From Polaribacter filamentus (lineage in GTDB: Bacteria; Bacteroidota; Bacteroidia; Flavobacteriales; Flavobacteriaceae), in NCBI RefSeq assembly GCF_002943715.1, contig NZ_MQUA01000013.1:1481001-1545000 (forward strand): DNA of 64,000 nt, read 5' to 3'. Within the stretch, counting starts at the first letter, position 1, and each line of letters opens with the position of its first letter. Position numbers and translations under genes: made by a program. The notes below the pieces were generated by a model. That model did not search any database. It had not been told where the DNA came from and worked only from the letters and a program-made list of their open reading frames with translations. Below, in pieces: positions 9,738 to 19,636 of the stretch.

Positions 9738-9745
9738 AAAACTAC

Positions 9746-9879
9746 ACACAACACCGTATATAATTTATTGCTTGCTTCTTGCCTACTTGCGAAAGTCCTC
9801 GCGGCCTTTCTTGGTCGGTAAATATTTACTAAATTAGTTGCTTAAAACACGCAACAAACCATATACAACAACGTTGTGC
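9746..9879 (+). repeat. attC site 7
   Basis: R'' ACACAAC (complement of GTTGTGT opening C6), R' GTTGTGC, type A stem. Confidence 0.88.
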
Positions 9880-9943
9880 GTAAGCTGAAAAACTGTATCG
9901 TCCTAAAATAGGTTGACTAAAAATTAAACACTTTTAGTACACT

Positions 9944-10327
9944 ATGGAAACACCAACAAATCAGGCCTGTCGAAAAGACAGCTATCAAAAAGTTACTTTC
10001 GAGTACAAACTTTTTGTCATTGACCAAATCAATAATGGTCAAATATCCGCTAACTTTGCTTCTAAGAAGTACAATATTTCACGAACAACAATACACTACT
10101 GGATGAAAAAATTAAGCAACTATTCCAATCAAAAAACCTTTATTTCAAAAGATGATGAGATTAAAAAACTCAAGGAAAGAATCGAGGATCTAGAAGGAAT
10201 CAAAGAATTTCAACAAGAATTAATTGTTGAATTTGAGAAAGTTACGGGGGAGGAACTCTCAAAAAAGTACTTGCCCGAGGGATTGGCAAACGAAATTCAA
10301 AGAAAGAAGAAAAAGCTTTCAAAATAA
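9944..10327 (+). CDS. IS3-B transposase OrfA, copy 1
   Basis: 127 residues. Helix-turn-helix (ISANFASKKYNISRTTIHYW) then a coiled coil (IKKLKERIEDLEGIKEF). An A-rich stretch close to its end allows a -1 shift into OrfB. Confidence 0.93.
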   Translation: METPTNQACRKDSYQKVTFEYKLFVIDQINNGQISANFASKKYNISRTTIHYWMKKLSNYSNQKTFISKDDEIKKLKERIEDLEGIKEFQQELIVEFEKVTGEELSKKYLPEGLANEIQRKKKKLSK

Positions 10328-10329
10328 AA

Positions 10330-11193
10330 TGGATTTACGAATCGCTCGGGATTACAAAACAAGCCTATTATCAAGGTGTTGAAAGGGAAAAAGTAAAAGA
10401 ATTGGCAAGAGAAAAAGTGCTGAATTTAGTGCTTGAATACCGAAAAACACTACCCAAAACTGGAACAAGAAAGCTGTACGAATATTTAGAACCAAAACTA
10501 ATGGAAATCAATATCAAAATGGGGCGAGATGCCATAAACGATTTACTACGCTTAAGAGGAATGCTGATTAAAAAAACCAAGCGTTATTTTATTACAACAG
10601 ACTCCAAACACTTCTTTTATAAATCGCCTAATTTATTGACTGACTTGAAAATAACTCATAGCGAACAAGTCTTTGTAAGCGATATTACTTACATTAAAAC
10701 CGATTCGGGTCACGCCTATTTAGCCCTTGTAACCGATGCGTATTCTCGTAAAATTATGGGCTGGAACTTGCAAGACAATATGAAAGTTTCGATGGTAAAA
10801 GAAGCATTAAGTATGGCTCATAAAAACTGCATTTTTAATCACAAAAACATCATTCATCATTCCGACAGAGGAATCCAATATTGCTGTCCAGATTACTCAC
10901 AATATGCACAAAATAAAGGATTTATATTAAGCACAACCCAACAGTATGACCCTTATGAAAACGCAATTGCAGAACGAATAAATGGTATTTTGAAGTACGA
11001 ATTTGCATTAAAAAACACTATTAAATCTGTAGAAATCGCTCAAAAAATGGTGAAAGAAGCTGTAGCACTTTACAACAACCAAAGAATGCATTGGAGTTTA
11101 GATTTAAAAAAACCACAAGAAGTTCATTTACAATACAATCAACATGAAAACAAAAATTATAAACGAGTTAAAGTTACTACTTTAGCGCCGTAG
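10330..11193 (+). CDS. IS3-B transposase OrfB, copy 1
   Basis: Given from the Trp codon of WIYESLGITKQAYY in the -1 frame; TTG 10402 is the first stand-alone start. rve DDE core: VSDITYIK, HHSDRGIQY, ENAIAERINGILK. Confidence 0.93.
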   Translation, partial: WIYESLGITKQAYYQGVEREKVKELAREKVLNLVLEYRKTLPKTGTRKLYEYLEPKLMEINIKMGRDAINDLLRLRGMLIKKTKRYFITTDSKHFFYKSPNLLTDLKITHSEQVFVSDITYIKTDSGHAYLALVTDAYSRKIMGWNLQDNMKVSMVKEALSMAHKNCIFNHKNIIHHSDRGIQYCCPDYSQYAQNKGFILSTTQQYDPYENAIAERINGILKYEFALKNTIKSVEIAQKMVKEAVALYNNQRMHWSLDLKKPQEVHLQYNQHENKNYKRVKVTTLAP

Positions 11194-11347
11194 GAATGTT
11201 GATAAGTTTTTAAAACCCGAAGGGAAATTTTTAAAAAACTTATCAATGTTCCGGCAATAAAGTATAAATTTGAAAAGCAATTATTAACCTTAAAAAAGGT
11301 CAACGTATAATAGGATAAGACAAACAGAACGTAAAATACTGAAATTA

Positions 11348-11875
11348 ATGAGCCAAACTAAAATATTTACAACTCGAAAACTGGAAAAAGTTACGAAAGA
11401 ATTTATATGTGAAAATGACAAAATTGAAAACGAATATTTAGGCGATTGGACTTCTACTCTATTTTATGTAAGTCATAAAAAATGTTGGTTGTTAATTAAC
11501 AAACTGACCAAATATCTTCTGATTTTACCAAATGTAAAAAAAACTGATTTGAAAAATTTATCTTCTATTTTCAAAGAAACTTTTTATGCGCAATTAATCT
11601 ACGACGGAATTATAATTGAATATGAATTGGTTGAAAAAATAATAGGAGAAACTAAATTGTATGAAACAAATAATGACCGAAGTACGAATGGTTCTCTAAA
11701 TAATTGTCTGTTATTTCTTGAAGATTGGAAATATGAATTTGGTGATTATGATAATATGAATTTTAGAGATTTAAATGGTAGACTAAATAGCTCACCGAAT
11801 AAAATGCTAAAATGGAAATATCCGAAAGAGAAAATGGACGAAACAATAAAAGCCTACGCACAACACCGTATATAA
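11348..11875 (+). CDS. Unrecognised soluble protein (cassette C7)
   Basis: 175 residues, no signal peptide, no membrane segment; mixed alpha/beta with several Trp. The ATG lies 25 bp after the IS3-B right end, so the IS occupies its 5' leader. The last residues (AQHRI) and the stop are encoded by the attC arm, so the natural C-terminus depends on the recombination site. Confidence 0.72.
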   Translation: MSQTKIFTTRKLEKVTKEFICENDKIENEYLGDWTSTLFYVSHKKCWLLINKLTKYLLILPNVKKTDLKNLSSIFKETFYAQLIYDGIIIEYELVEKIIGETKLYETNNDRSTNGSLNNCLLFLEDWKYEFGDYDNMNFRDLNGRLNSSPNKMLKWKYPKEKMDETIKAYAQHRI

Positions 11876-11991
11876 TTTATTGCTGGCTTCTCGTCTACTT
11901 ACGAAAGTCCTCGCGGACTTTCTTGGTCAGTAATTATTTACTAAATTAGTTGCTTGAAACACGCAACAAACCATATACAACAACGTTGCCA
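11858..11991 (+). repeat. attC site 8
   Basis: R'' GCACAAC, R' GTTGCCA, type A stem GAAAGTCC-TCGC-GGACTTTC. Confidence 0.88.
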
Positions 11992-12003
11992 TTAATTTAC
12001 GAA

Positions 12004-12690
12004 ATGAAAAAAATCATTCTATTAATTTTTATATTTAGTTTTAATATAAATTCTCAAATTAAAGGAGAATATTCAAGCGGAAATGGGGACGATTATACAA
12101 TTATTATTTTCCAAAAAGATTTTACTTTTCAGTATTTATCAGGAGGTTGTGTAAGTGAATCATATGGAAAAGGTTATTATGAAATAAAAGACAAAATACT
12201 TTACTTAAAGTTTAAAAACCAAAGTGCTGAATTTAATTCTAAATACTATTCAAGTTCGCATAAAATCATTAAGACTACACCTAATAAAAAAGATAATATA
12301 ACTTTAAATGTAAAAGTATTAGATGAATACAAAAATCCTTTTCCGCATTCATATTTAAAACATATAACTGAAAATTTAGGTGTTTCAGACTCAAATGGAC
12401 AAATTAAATCAATTAATGGAAATACTGAAATTAAAATTCCTTTTTCCGAATCTAATTATTTTATTCAGCTTTCATCAATGGGTACTGAAAATTACCCTTT
12501 TAGCATTATTCCGAATAAAAATTATGAAATTGAAGTAACATTAAAAGCACATTCTGACAGAAAAGAAATTATACAAGGTATTACTCTTAAATATGAAATA
12601 ATAAAAATGAAAAAGAAAATAATGGAATTAAAATTAGGAGAATCATCATACATTTATAAAAAAACTAATGGCAACACCGTACAAAATTAA
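12004..12690 (+). CDS. Secreted protein, unrecognised (cassette C8)
   Basis: 228 residues from ATG 12004; the frame upstream is attC sequence. Signal peptide (hydrophobic ILLIFIFSFNIN, cleavage near NSQ). The N-terminal half has the look of a small beta-rich stress/lipocalin-like domain (GKGYYEIKDKILYLKF); the second half (NVKVLDEYKNPFPHSYLK) resembles a carboxypeptidase-regulatory-like beta sandwich. The final NGNTVQN and stop are encoded in the attC. Confidence 0.68.
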   Translation: MKKIILLIFIFSFNINSQIKGEYSSGNGDDYTIIIFQKDFTFQYLSGGCVSESYGKGYYEIKDKILYLKFKNQSAEFNSKYYSSSHKIIKTTPNKKDNITLNVKVLDEYKNPFPHSYLKHITENLGVSDSNGQIKSINGNTEIKIPFSESNYFIQLSSMGTENYPFSIIPNKNYEIEVTLKAHSDRKEIIQGITLKYEIIKMKKKIMELKLGESSYIYKKTNGNTVQN

Positions 12691-12803
12691 TTGCTTGCTT
12701 ATTGCTTACTTACGAAAATCCTCACGGATTTTCTTAGTCAGTAATTATTTATTAACTTTATTGCTTAACCTACGCAACTAAATCTTGTACAACAACGTTG
12801 GCA
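12669..12803 (+). repeat. attC site 9
   Basis: R'' TGGCAAC, R' GTTGGCA, stem GAAAATCC-TCAC-GGATTTTC (type A'). Confidence 0.88.
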
Positions 12804-12824
12804 TTCATTAAAAATTGAAAACAT

Positions 12825-13313
12825 ATGAAAATATTTAAAATAATTTTAATAAGTTTAATTTTCATCTCATGTTCAGAGTCAGATGATAATAGTGATTTTT
12901 ATACTTATCGTTTTTTTAAGAATAAAAATTTAAATATCGTATCAAATGATAATACTTATATAAAATACGGAGAAATTAAAGAAGGAAATAACTTGGTTTT
13001 TGAATATCAGTTCTCAACTCAAGGAGACGTTGATGTTATAGATGATGAATATTCTGAATTTATACGTTTTGAAATTAATAACAGTATTAATAAATTCAAT
13101 TTTGTGAATGAAGAATTAACTACTAATTCAAAAATTGTTTTATCGAAATCGTGTGAATGCTTTTTTGAATATGACCCAGATAAAGATATTTTACCTACAG
13201 GAAATATAAGTGGAGAAAAAATATCTGAAACGGAATGGAATATTTCTATTGATGTTACTTTTTATGGAAGTGAGAATAGAAACATAACAAATAAATTTAA
13301 ACTGAAAGAATAA
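12825..13313 (+). CDS. Lipoprotein, unrecognised (cassette C9)
   Basis: 162 residues. Lipobox FISC (Cys16) followed by SESDDNSD, an acidic linker typical of flavobacterial surface lipoproteins. Beta-rich remainder with a CEC motif. Single-gene cassette. Confidence 0.72.
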   Translation: MKIFKIILISLIFISCSESDDNSDFYTYRFFKNKNLNIVSNDNTYIKYGEIKEGNNLVFEYQFSTQGDVDVIDDEYSEFIRFEINNSINKFNFVNEELTTNSKIVLSKSCECFFEYDPDKDILPTGNISGEKISETEWNISIDVTFYGSENRNITNKFKLKE

Positions 13314-13318
13314 CGAAA

Positions 13319-13451
13319 TGCCAACACCTTGTATAAAAAATTGCTGCATTTAGCTTTATTATAGTTTGTTGCTTTTTTGCAAACTTCTGAATTTCCGCTG
13401 GAAATTCCTCGTTCACAAAACCGCAACTTTCCATACAAAACAACGTTAGGC
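13319..13451 (+). repeat. attC site 10
   Basis: R'' TGCCAAC, R' GTTAGGC, type B stem. Confidence 0.88.
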
Positions 13452-13459
13452 ATAATTAA

Positions 13460-14118
13460 ATGAGCAACAAAACTAAAATTGGGAATTTATTAAAGAAATA
13501 CTCTGACAATACATCATTACGTGCTGGAGTAAATGCTATACCATATGTTGGCGGAACGTTAGACATCCTTTTAACTTCGGGTATTCAAAAAAAATCTCAT
13601 GAAAGGTTTTTGTTTTTCTCAATGAGTTGGAAGAACAAATAAAAAGCATTGAGGAGAATAAATTGGACTACAAGTATCTGGAATCAGAAGAGTTTTATGA
13701 CCTTTTTCTTCAATCATCAAATTTGGCAGTTAGGACACGTTTAAAAGAAAAGATAAAAGTTTACGCAGGAATTTTGACATCCTCATTAATTTCAGATTTT
13801 AAACACAATTTGAATGCGGAAGATGTACTAAATATAATTGAAGGATTGACTGAAAATGATATAAAGTTAATTAAACTAATATCAGAATATTTAGAATTAG
13901 AAGATGCTGATACTATAAATACAGATAAGGTATTCGGAGCAAGTTCTTTCTCTAAAATATCAGAAGATTATACAGACGAATTCATATTATTTGGATTGTT
14001 AAGATTATTGAAAAGCAGTCTAATAATTAAACATCATGTGAAATCTGCACCATTAGAAAGATTGAGTTTTGCAACGACACCAATGTTTGATATAGTAAAG
14101 GAATTTATAATAAAATAA
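13460..14118 (+). pseudogene. Unrecognised helical protein, frameshifted (cassette C10)
   Basis: Frames 13460-13642 and 13627-14118 join into one protein of about 219 residues if one T is added to the T5 run at 13613-13617, giving HERFLFFLNELEEQIK. The N-terminal part has a glycine-rich hydrophobic motif NAIPYVGGTLD; the rest is charged and helical. Function unknown. Intron copy 2 interrupts the attC that follows. Confidence 0.68.
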
Positions 14119-14121
14119 CTA

Positions 14122-14127
14122 TGCCTA
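14122..14127 (+). repeat. attC site 11, left fragment (split by intron)
   Basis: Start of R'' GCCTAAC, completed at 15983. Complements GTTAGGC opening C10. Confidence 0.8.
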
Positions 14128-15982
14128 ATCGAGTAGACGGCTGACTACCAAAAAGTAGCCAGTGCGCCTCTCACACCACCGTACGTACGGGTCTCGTATA
14201 CGGCGGTTCACCAAATTGAAGTTTGCTTCTTATTTATGTAATCTACCATGGGTTTGTAACCTTTTCTTTTAAGTATAGAAAGGGTAATTGTAGTTTTAAG
14301 TATAGGGCTTTGGGCTACTGCCCAGCCTCCCATTCTTGTTCTACTCCAAGCATACGCTTGTCCGTTTTCTATTCCTAATCGAATTAGGCTTTTACGTTTT
14401 CTTTCTAGTTTTTTCCAATCATGCCAAATGCAATATCGTAACCTATTTCGCAACCATTCATCCAACTTTTTAAGTTTAGCATAAATGTTTGTTAATCGGT
14501 AATTATTCATCCAGCCCCTGCAAACTTGATTTAGTCGCTCGAGTCTTTCTAGTAAAGACATTGGTTTGGTTTTCTTGGTTAAACTTTTAAGATTGCGCTT
14601 AAACTTTTCCCAACTTTCCTGTTTTACAACTAGTTGATACTGCCCTTTTATGCCTTTCTTATAGATTGGCACAAAACCGTGTCCTAGCAATTTAAAATTT
14701 ACAGGTCTGCGTATACCACTTTTAGCACCATTTATAGGGAGCTTTAATTTGTCTCTAAGAAACAAATACATGCTATTTCCTATTCGTTTTGCCTCGCTTT
14801 TGCTTTTAGCATACATACTAAAATCGTCTGCATAACGCACATATCGTACCCCTTGTTTTTGCATTTCTTTATCCAGAACGTCTAATATAATATTAGATAG
14901 TAATGGACTTATTGGACTGCCTTGTGGAATTCCTTTTCGGCGTTTATAAAGTTTTCCATTTATTGAAATGGGAACTCTAAGCCATTTTCGGATTAAACGC
15001 AAGGTGGTTCGGCATTGTACTTTGTTGTAAATAAGTTGCAGTAGGATGCAATGGTCTACTTCATCGAAGAATCCTTTTAAGTCAATATCTACAATATCCT
15101 GATAGCCATCATTGATGTATCGCTGGGCTTGTAGTACTGCCTTTTGGATGTTCTTCTGTGGGCGAAATCCGTAACTAAAGGTTTCAAATTCGTATTCGAA
15201 CTTAGTCATTAATTGTTGGTTTACCCCCTGTTGTAACCATCTGTCTACTACCGTTGGTATTCCTAAAAGTCGGGTTTTACCATTTCCTTTAGGGATCGTT
15301 ACTCCTAAAATTGCTTGTGGTACATAGCTATTATTACAAATGGATAGCAGTAGTTCTGACCTATTTTCCCTAATGTATTCAGGGAGTTTTTGATGCGACA
15401 TACTGTCTATTCCGCTTGCTCCTTTATTGCGCATAACTTGACGTGCTGCTTTATAAAGATTCGTAGCTTCTAATACTTGGGCAATCATAGTTTTAAATAA
15501 TTTGTTTACTCCTGTTGAGCTAAGACTAGGCTAGCAACGCCTCCTAGTCGAATTACAACGTAATTTAATGTTCAGTCCTTCCTTACTTGTGAGACCGTGA
15601 GGGTTTTCCCCTCCTCGTTTCCTGTAAGTACTATGACTTCTGCTGACTTCTCTATACAGCCAACTCGTGGCTCTAGAGACCTCCCCAGGTAATGGCATCT
15701 TCTTTCACTCAATTCCTGCCGTATCTACATACTTACCCTTTTGTTACTCTTTTGGGCGTTACAATGATGTGCTTGCTTACCCAAGTAAATATGCCTCTGT
15801 ATACGATTTCTGTTCGTCAGTACCGAGTTTTGTAGTCTCGCTTTCTTCAGATGTAACTTCGCAGTTACCACCCTTGCGACTTACTAATGCTTCAAGACGT
15901 TACTCCTGTGCATAAGGGACTTGCACCCTCTAGTTGAATAACTTATCTTGCGATAAGTTAAAGATGCCCATACTGGGCACAC
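14128..15982 (-). mobile_element. Group IIC-attC intron, copy 2
   Basis: 1855 bp, same ends as copy 1 (5' GTGTGCCCAG, 3' CTACTCGAT on the minus strand) and same insertion point inside the attC R'' box. Differs from copy 1 at a few non-coding positions (for example C at 15538 where copy 1 has T). Confidence 0.95.
14208..15488 (-). CDS. ltrA: Group II intron reverse transcriptase/maturase, copy 2
   Basis: 426 residues, identical to the copies at 1351 and 46608: RT palm with RYVRYADDF, maturase X domain, no endonuclease domain. Confidence 0.96.
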   Translation of the reverse strand: MIAQVLEATNLYKAARQVMRNKGASGIDSMSHQKLPEYIRENRSELLLSICNNSYVPQAILGVTIPKGNGKTRLLGIPTVVDRWLQQGVNQQLMTKFEYEFETFSYGFRPQKNIQKAVLQAQRYINDGYQDIVDIDLKGFFDEVDHCILLQLIYNKVQCRTTLRLIRKWLRVPISINGKLYKRRKGIPQGSPISPLLSNIILDVLDKEMQKQGVRYVRYADDFSMYAKSKSEAKRIGNSMYLFLRDKLKLPINGAKSGIRRPVNFKLLGHGFVPIYKKGIKGQYQLVVKQESWEKFKRNLKSLTKKTKPMSLLERLERLNQVCRGWMNNYRLTNIYAKLKKLDEWLRNRLRYCIWHDWKKLERKRKSLIRLGIENGQAYAWSRTRMGGWAVAQSPILKTTITLSILKRKGYKPMVDYINKKQTSIW

Positions 15983-16111
15983 ACACCGTGTAAAAAAAAT
16001 TGCTGGTAAAAGCCTACTTACGAAAATCCTCGTGGATTTTCTTGGTTCGTGTTTTATTTACTAAATTCATTGCTTAAACCACGCAACTTTCCATACACAA
16101 ACACGTTGCCA
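15983..16111 (+). repeat. attC site 11, right part
   Basis: Continues the attC split by intron copy 2; ends R' GTTGCCA; type A' stem. Confidence 0.85.
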
Positions 16112-16192
16112 GTAATTAAAAACCGAATCCGACAAATTCAAAATTGTAACAAAAATGAACTTTAATCGCCTTCATATTAAATATATGAAAAA

Positions 16193-17040
16193 ATGAAAAT
16201 ACTTTATAAATCACTATTCTTTTCTTGTTTACTTTTTTCCCTTACTTCTTATTCTCAAATAAAAGGAAAATGTATAGACGAATCTGGAAAAGGAATTTCT
16301 TATGTGAATATATCTGTTAAAGGAAAATCTATTGGAACAGTTAGCAATATGAAAGGAAATTTTTCTTTTGAAAGTTTATCTGTCAAAAAAAATGATTCTT
16401 TAATTTTTTCGCATTTGAATTTTGAAAAAAAAACAATCGGAATTCCTTTAAAAATAAACAAAATTCAACTCGAATCTAAAGTTGAGAACTTGGAGGAAAT
16501 TGTTATTTCTAATAAAAAAAGAAGATTTAAAGAAAAAACTGTTGGGACTAAAACAAAAAGTGGCAATGTTGTGCTTTCTTTTACTTCAAAAAGTTTAGGG
16601 ACAGAAGTCGGAAAAATAATTAAAGTAAGAAAAAATAAAGTTTATGATTTAAAAACGTTCAATTTAATATTGATGAATTGGGGTATAAATCTGCAACTTT
16701 TAGAATCAATTTTTATAATATTTCAAATAATAAAATTGATTTATTGAAAACAAATGGAATTGATAATATTGTAAAAGTAAGAAAGAAAGGAATGATTAAG
16801 TTTGATCTATCAAATCAATATTTATCATTTGAAAATGATTTTTTAGTGTCTATAGAATGGATTGATTTTGAGAACAATGAAAATATTGAAATTGAAAACA
16901 AAACTATTTTCTTTTCTTCAACTGTTTTCAGTGGTCCTTTTGTATGGAGGAATAACACAAACCTTGAATGGAATAAAAAAAGACAAAAATATAATGTAGG
17001 AGTTGGAATTCATTTGAAAGTGGAGAGATATTCCAAATAA
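16193..17040 (+). pseudogene. Carboxypeptidase-like regulatory domain protein, frameshifted (cassette C11)
   Basis: Frames 16193-16747 and 16678-17040 rejoin into about 282 residues with one T added at the TTT at 16663-16665 (reading TFNFNIDELGYKSATF). Signal peptide ending SYSQ, then the CarboxypepD_reg-like beta sandwich (IKGKCIDESGKGISYVNISV, IGTVSNMKGNF) used by Bacteroidota outer-membrane and secreted proteins. The C-terminal domain is a conserved but unnamed partner seen with this domain in flavobacteria. Confidence 0.72.
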
Positions 17041-17046
17041 AACTAC

Positions 17047-17180
17047 TGGCAACACCGTATATAATTTATTGCTGGCTTCTAGCCTACTTACGAAAGTCCT
17101 CGCGGACTTTCTTTGTCCGTAATTATTTACTAAATTAGGTGCTTAAAACACGCAACAAACCATATACAACAACGTTGTGC
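17047..17180 (+). repeat. attC site 12
   Basis: R'' TGGCAAC, R' GTTGTGC, type A stem. Confidence 0.88.
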
Positions 17181-17244
17181 GTCATTTGAGAAAATGACAA
17201 TTCCTGAAATAGGTTGACAAAAAATTAAACACTTTTAGCAACTT

Positions 17245-17655
17245 ATGACACTAACAAAAAAACACCCCTGTCCAAAAAAGAAGTATCAAAAAATTGGTTT
17301 TGATCTCAAACTTTCCATCATTGACCAAATTACAAACGGTCAGATTTCTGTAAATTATGCAGCTAAATTGCATGGAATTTCTCGATCATCTATTACCTAT
17401 TGGATGAAAAAATTGCGTTCCTTTGAACAAAATTCTAAAACAATGAGTAAAAATCAAGAACTTAAAAAACTCAAAGAACGTGTCGAAGAACTCGAGTTCG
17501 TTAAAGACTTTCAACAAATGATAATCGCTGATTTTGAGAATAGTACAAATCTTGGATTCGCAAAAAAGTTATTGCCCGAAGCACTGTACAAAGAAGTGGA
17601 GAAAAAAATGAAAGACCTTTCAAAGAGAAATGGATCCACCAATGCTTCGGTATAA
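17245..17655 (+). CDS. IS3-A transposase OrfA, copy 2
   Basis: Identical to the protein at 5013: helix-turn-helix plus coiled coil. Confidence 0.93.
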   Translation: MTLTKKHPCPKKKYQKIGFDLKLSIIDQITNGQISVNYAAKLHGISRSSITYWMKKLRSFEQNSKTMSKNQELKKLKERVEELEFVKDFQQMIIADFENSTNLGFAKKLLPEALYKEVEKKMKDLSKRNGSTNASV

Positions 17656-18491
17656 GCAGACAGGCTTATTACAAAAGAATCAAAAAACAAGAATTAGAAC
17701 AAAAACAAGCACTTATTATCTTTGAGCTAATAAAGCCCATTAGGCTTTTACAGCCTCGTTATGGTTGTGCAAAAGTATATTTGGATATCAAGGGTGATTT
17801 AATCAAAAACGGCATTAAAATGGGGCGTGACAAGTTCTACGCCTTAATGAGAAACTATGGCTTATTGATTAAGAAAACTAAAAAATATCATATTACAACT
17901 GACTCTAATCATGGCTTTTACAAATCAGAAGATTTAACTGTAAACCTTGAAATTATAAACGCAGAACAAGTATTTGTAAGCGATATAACCTACATTAAAT
18001 TAGCATCACAACATGCCTATTTAGCGCTGGTTACGGATGCCTATTCTAAAAAAGTAATGGGCTATAAAATAGATACAAATATGAAAGTAAAACTAGTAAA
18101 AGATGCTCTGGAAATGGCTGGCAATAATCGAATTTACAAACATCAAAACACAATTCATCACTCTGATAGAGGGATACAATATTGCTGTCCTGATTTTGCA
18201 GATTTTGCCAAAGCAAAAAACATGACTTTAAGTACAACTCAAAACTCAAGCCCATACGAAAATGCTGTAGCTGAAAGGATTAATGGAATTCTAAAACAAG
18301 AATTTGGATTAGGGAAAACGATTCCAAACTTTAAAACAGCTCAAAAAATGGTCAAACAGGCTATTGAAATTTATAACAACCATAGAAGACATTACTCAGT
18401 AGAGTTGAAAACACCCGAGTTTGCTCACAAAAACCAACAACACAAATACAAATCTTATAGAAAAATGAAAAAATCTATTTTAAATACGTAA
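17631..18491 (+). CDS. IS3-A transposase OrfB, copy 2
   Basis: DDE core identical to the copy at 5399; expressed by -1 frameshift from OrfA. Confidence 0.93.
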   Translation, partial: WIHQCFGISRQAYYKRIKKQELEQKQALIIFELIKPIRLLQPRYGCAKVYLDIKGDLIKNGIKMGRDKFYALMRNYGLLIKKTKKYHITTDSNHGFYKSEDLTVNLEIINAEQVFVSDITYIKLASQHAYLALVTDAYSKKVMGYKIDTNMKVKLVKDALEMAGNNRIYKHQNTIHHSDRGIQYCCPDFADFAKAKNMTLSTTQNSSPYENAVAERINGILKQEFGLGKTIPNFKTAQKMVKQAIEIYNNHRRHYSVELKTPEFAHKNQQHKYKSYRKMKKSILNT

Positions 18492-18627
18492 GGAATGTTG
18501 GTAACTTTTTTAAAACCCGGAGGGAATTTTTTAAAAAAGTTATCAATGTTCCGATTACTAAACACTATTTTTGATCATAAAATTCATAACAAAAATTGAC
18601 AACCTATTTCAGGAGAAGACACAAACT

Positions 18628-19455
18628 ATGAAAAATTTGACATTTGTAATTTTATATATTTTTATTTCAGGAGTACAAACCACATTGGGACAGAGTGAAA
18701 CAGATATTATAATAGGAAGTAAGTTTGTTATTAAATCTAATATTTTAGATGAAAAAAGAACTTGTTTAATAAGTCTTCCTGATTCATACAATCATTCATC
18801 TGAAGTTGATAAAAAATATCCAATTATCATATTATTAGATGGATATACTCATTTTAAAACAGCATCTGGAATAGTACATTTTATGAGTTCCAATAGGAAT
18901 CGAAACAATTTAATGCCTGAAAGTATTATTATAGCCATAGAGAATATTGACCGTGAACGAGATTTTACCGTTACAAAAATTAAGACCAAACGACCTAATA
19001 ATATGGGAGGTGGAAGGAATTTTTTGAATTTCATTGAGAAAGAACTAGTACCTTATATTGATAAAAAGTATAAGACAGAACCGTTTAGAACTCTCGTTGG
19101 ACACTCTTTAGGAGGACTACTTGTACTAAATTCCTATATGGATAAAAATAGCGTATTCAATGCTTACATTTCTATAGACCCAAGTATTTGGTGGAATGAG
19201 GAGATGATGAAAAACAAGGTTGATTCTATTTCTTCAATATCATTAGATAAAAAGCTTTATATAGCTACTGCCAATCAAGGAGAGACTAATTACGAAAGGA
19301 ATAAACAAAGACACGACTCTCTCTATACTTTAATAACAAAGAAATCGGATAAACCTCAAAATGTCGAAATAGAATATTTTGAAAAAGAAAACCATCGCTC
19401 TGTACCATTAGTAGCTTTGTACGAAGGGTTAAAATATATTAATCAAGAGGAATGA
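18628..19455 (+). CDS. Secreted esterase, alpha/beta hydrolase fold (cassette C12)
   Basis: 275 residues from ATG 18628; the upstream frame is IS end. Signal peptide ends TTLGQ. Putative-esterase (IroE/esterase D-like) family: YPIIILLDG strand, nucleophile elbow GHSLGG with Ser160, a WWNE segment, and a C-terminal ENHRSV carrying the probable catalytic His. Likely periplasmic or secreted ester hydrolysis. A second esterase of the same family is at 40054. The start lies 7 bp after the IS3-A end, so the IS replaces its leader. Confidence 0.82.
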   Translation: MKNLTFVILYIFISGVQTTLGQSETDIIIGSKFVIKSNILDEKRTCLISLPDSYNHSSEVDKKYPIIILLDGYTHFKTASGIVHFMSSNRNRNNLMPESIIIAIENIDRERDFTVTKIKTKRPNNMGGGRNFLNFIEKELVPYIDKKYKTEPFRTLVGHSLGGLLVLNSYMDKNSVFNAYISIDPSIWWNEEMMKNKVDSISSISLDKKLYIATANQGETNYERNKQRHDSLYTLITKKSDKPQNVEIEYFEKENHRSVPLVALYEGLKYINQEE

Positions 19456-19487
19456 TTTCGAAGCTGGTAATATCAAAAAAATACGTT

Positions 19488-19620
19488 TGGTAACAACGTG
19501 TATAATTAATTGCTTGGTTTTAGCCAATTTACGAAAGTCCTCGCGGACTTTCCATCTGTGTTTTATTTGCTAACTTTAGTGCTTAAACCACGCAACTAAT
19601 CATACACAAACACGTTGGCA
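19488..19620 (+). repeat. attC site 13
   Basis: R'' TGGTAAC, R' GTTGGCA, type A stem. R'' does not complement the GTTGTGC that opens this cassette, the only clear mismatch in the array. Confidence 0.86.
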
Positions 19621-19636
19621 GCAAGTAAAAAAATGA

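Larger units (their letters stand above)
9894..11322 (+). mobile_element. IS3-family element IS3-B, copy 1
   Basis: 1429 bp. Ends: left TGTATCGTCCTAAAATAGG; right end reverse complement TGTCTTATCCTATTATACG, sharing GTTGAC just inside. AAC target duplication on both sides. Begins 21 nt after the attC G at 9873. Distinct from IS3-A in sequence but with the same layout and orientation. Confidence 0.93.
17195..18621 (+). mobile_element. IS3-A, copy 2
   Basis: 1427 bp, begins 21 nt after the attC G at 17174. Left flank ends GAGAAAA, right flank begins CAAAC; no target duplication is evident, and the cassette ends do not match each other (see finding), suggesting recombination between IS copies. 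Confidence 0.92.

Noticed and set aside
11950..12003. N-terminal extensions reading from attC, e.g. MLETRNKPYTTT and MLKPRNKPYTTT (38392), MLNHATNHTQ (4049)
   Set aside because: They are translated attC arms; proper ATG starts with signal peptides follow immediately.
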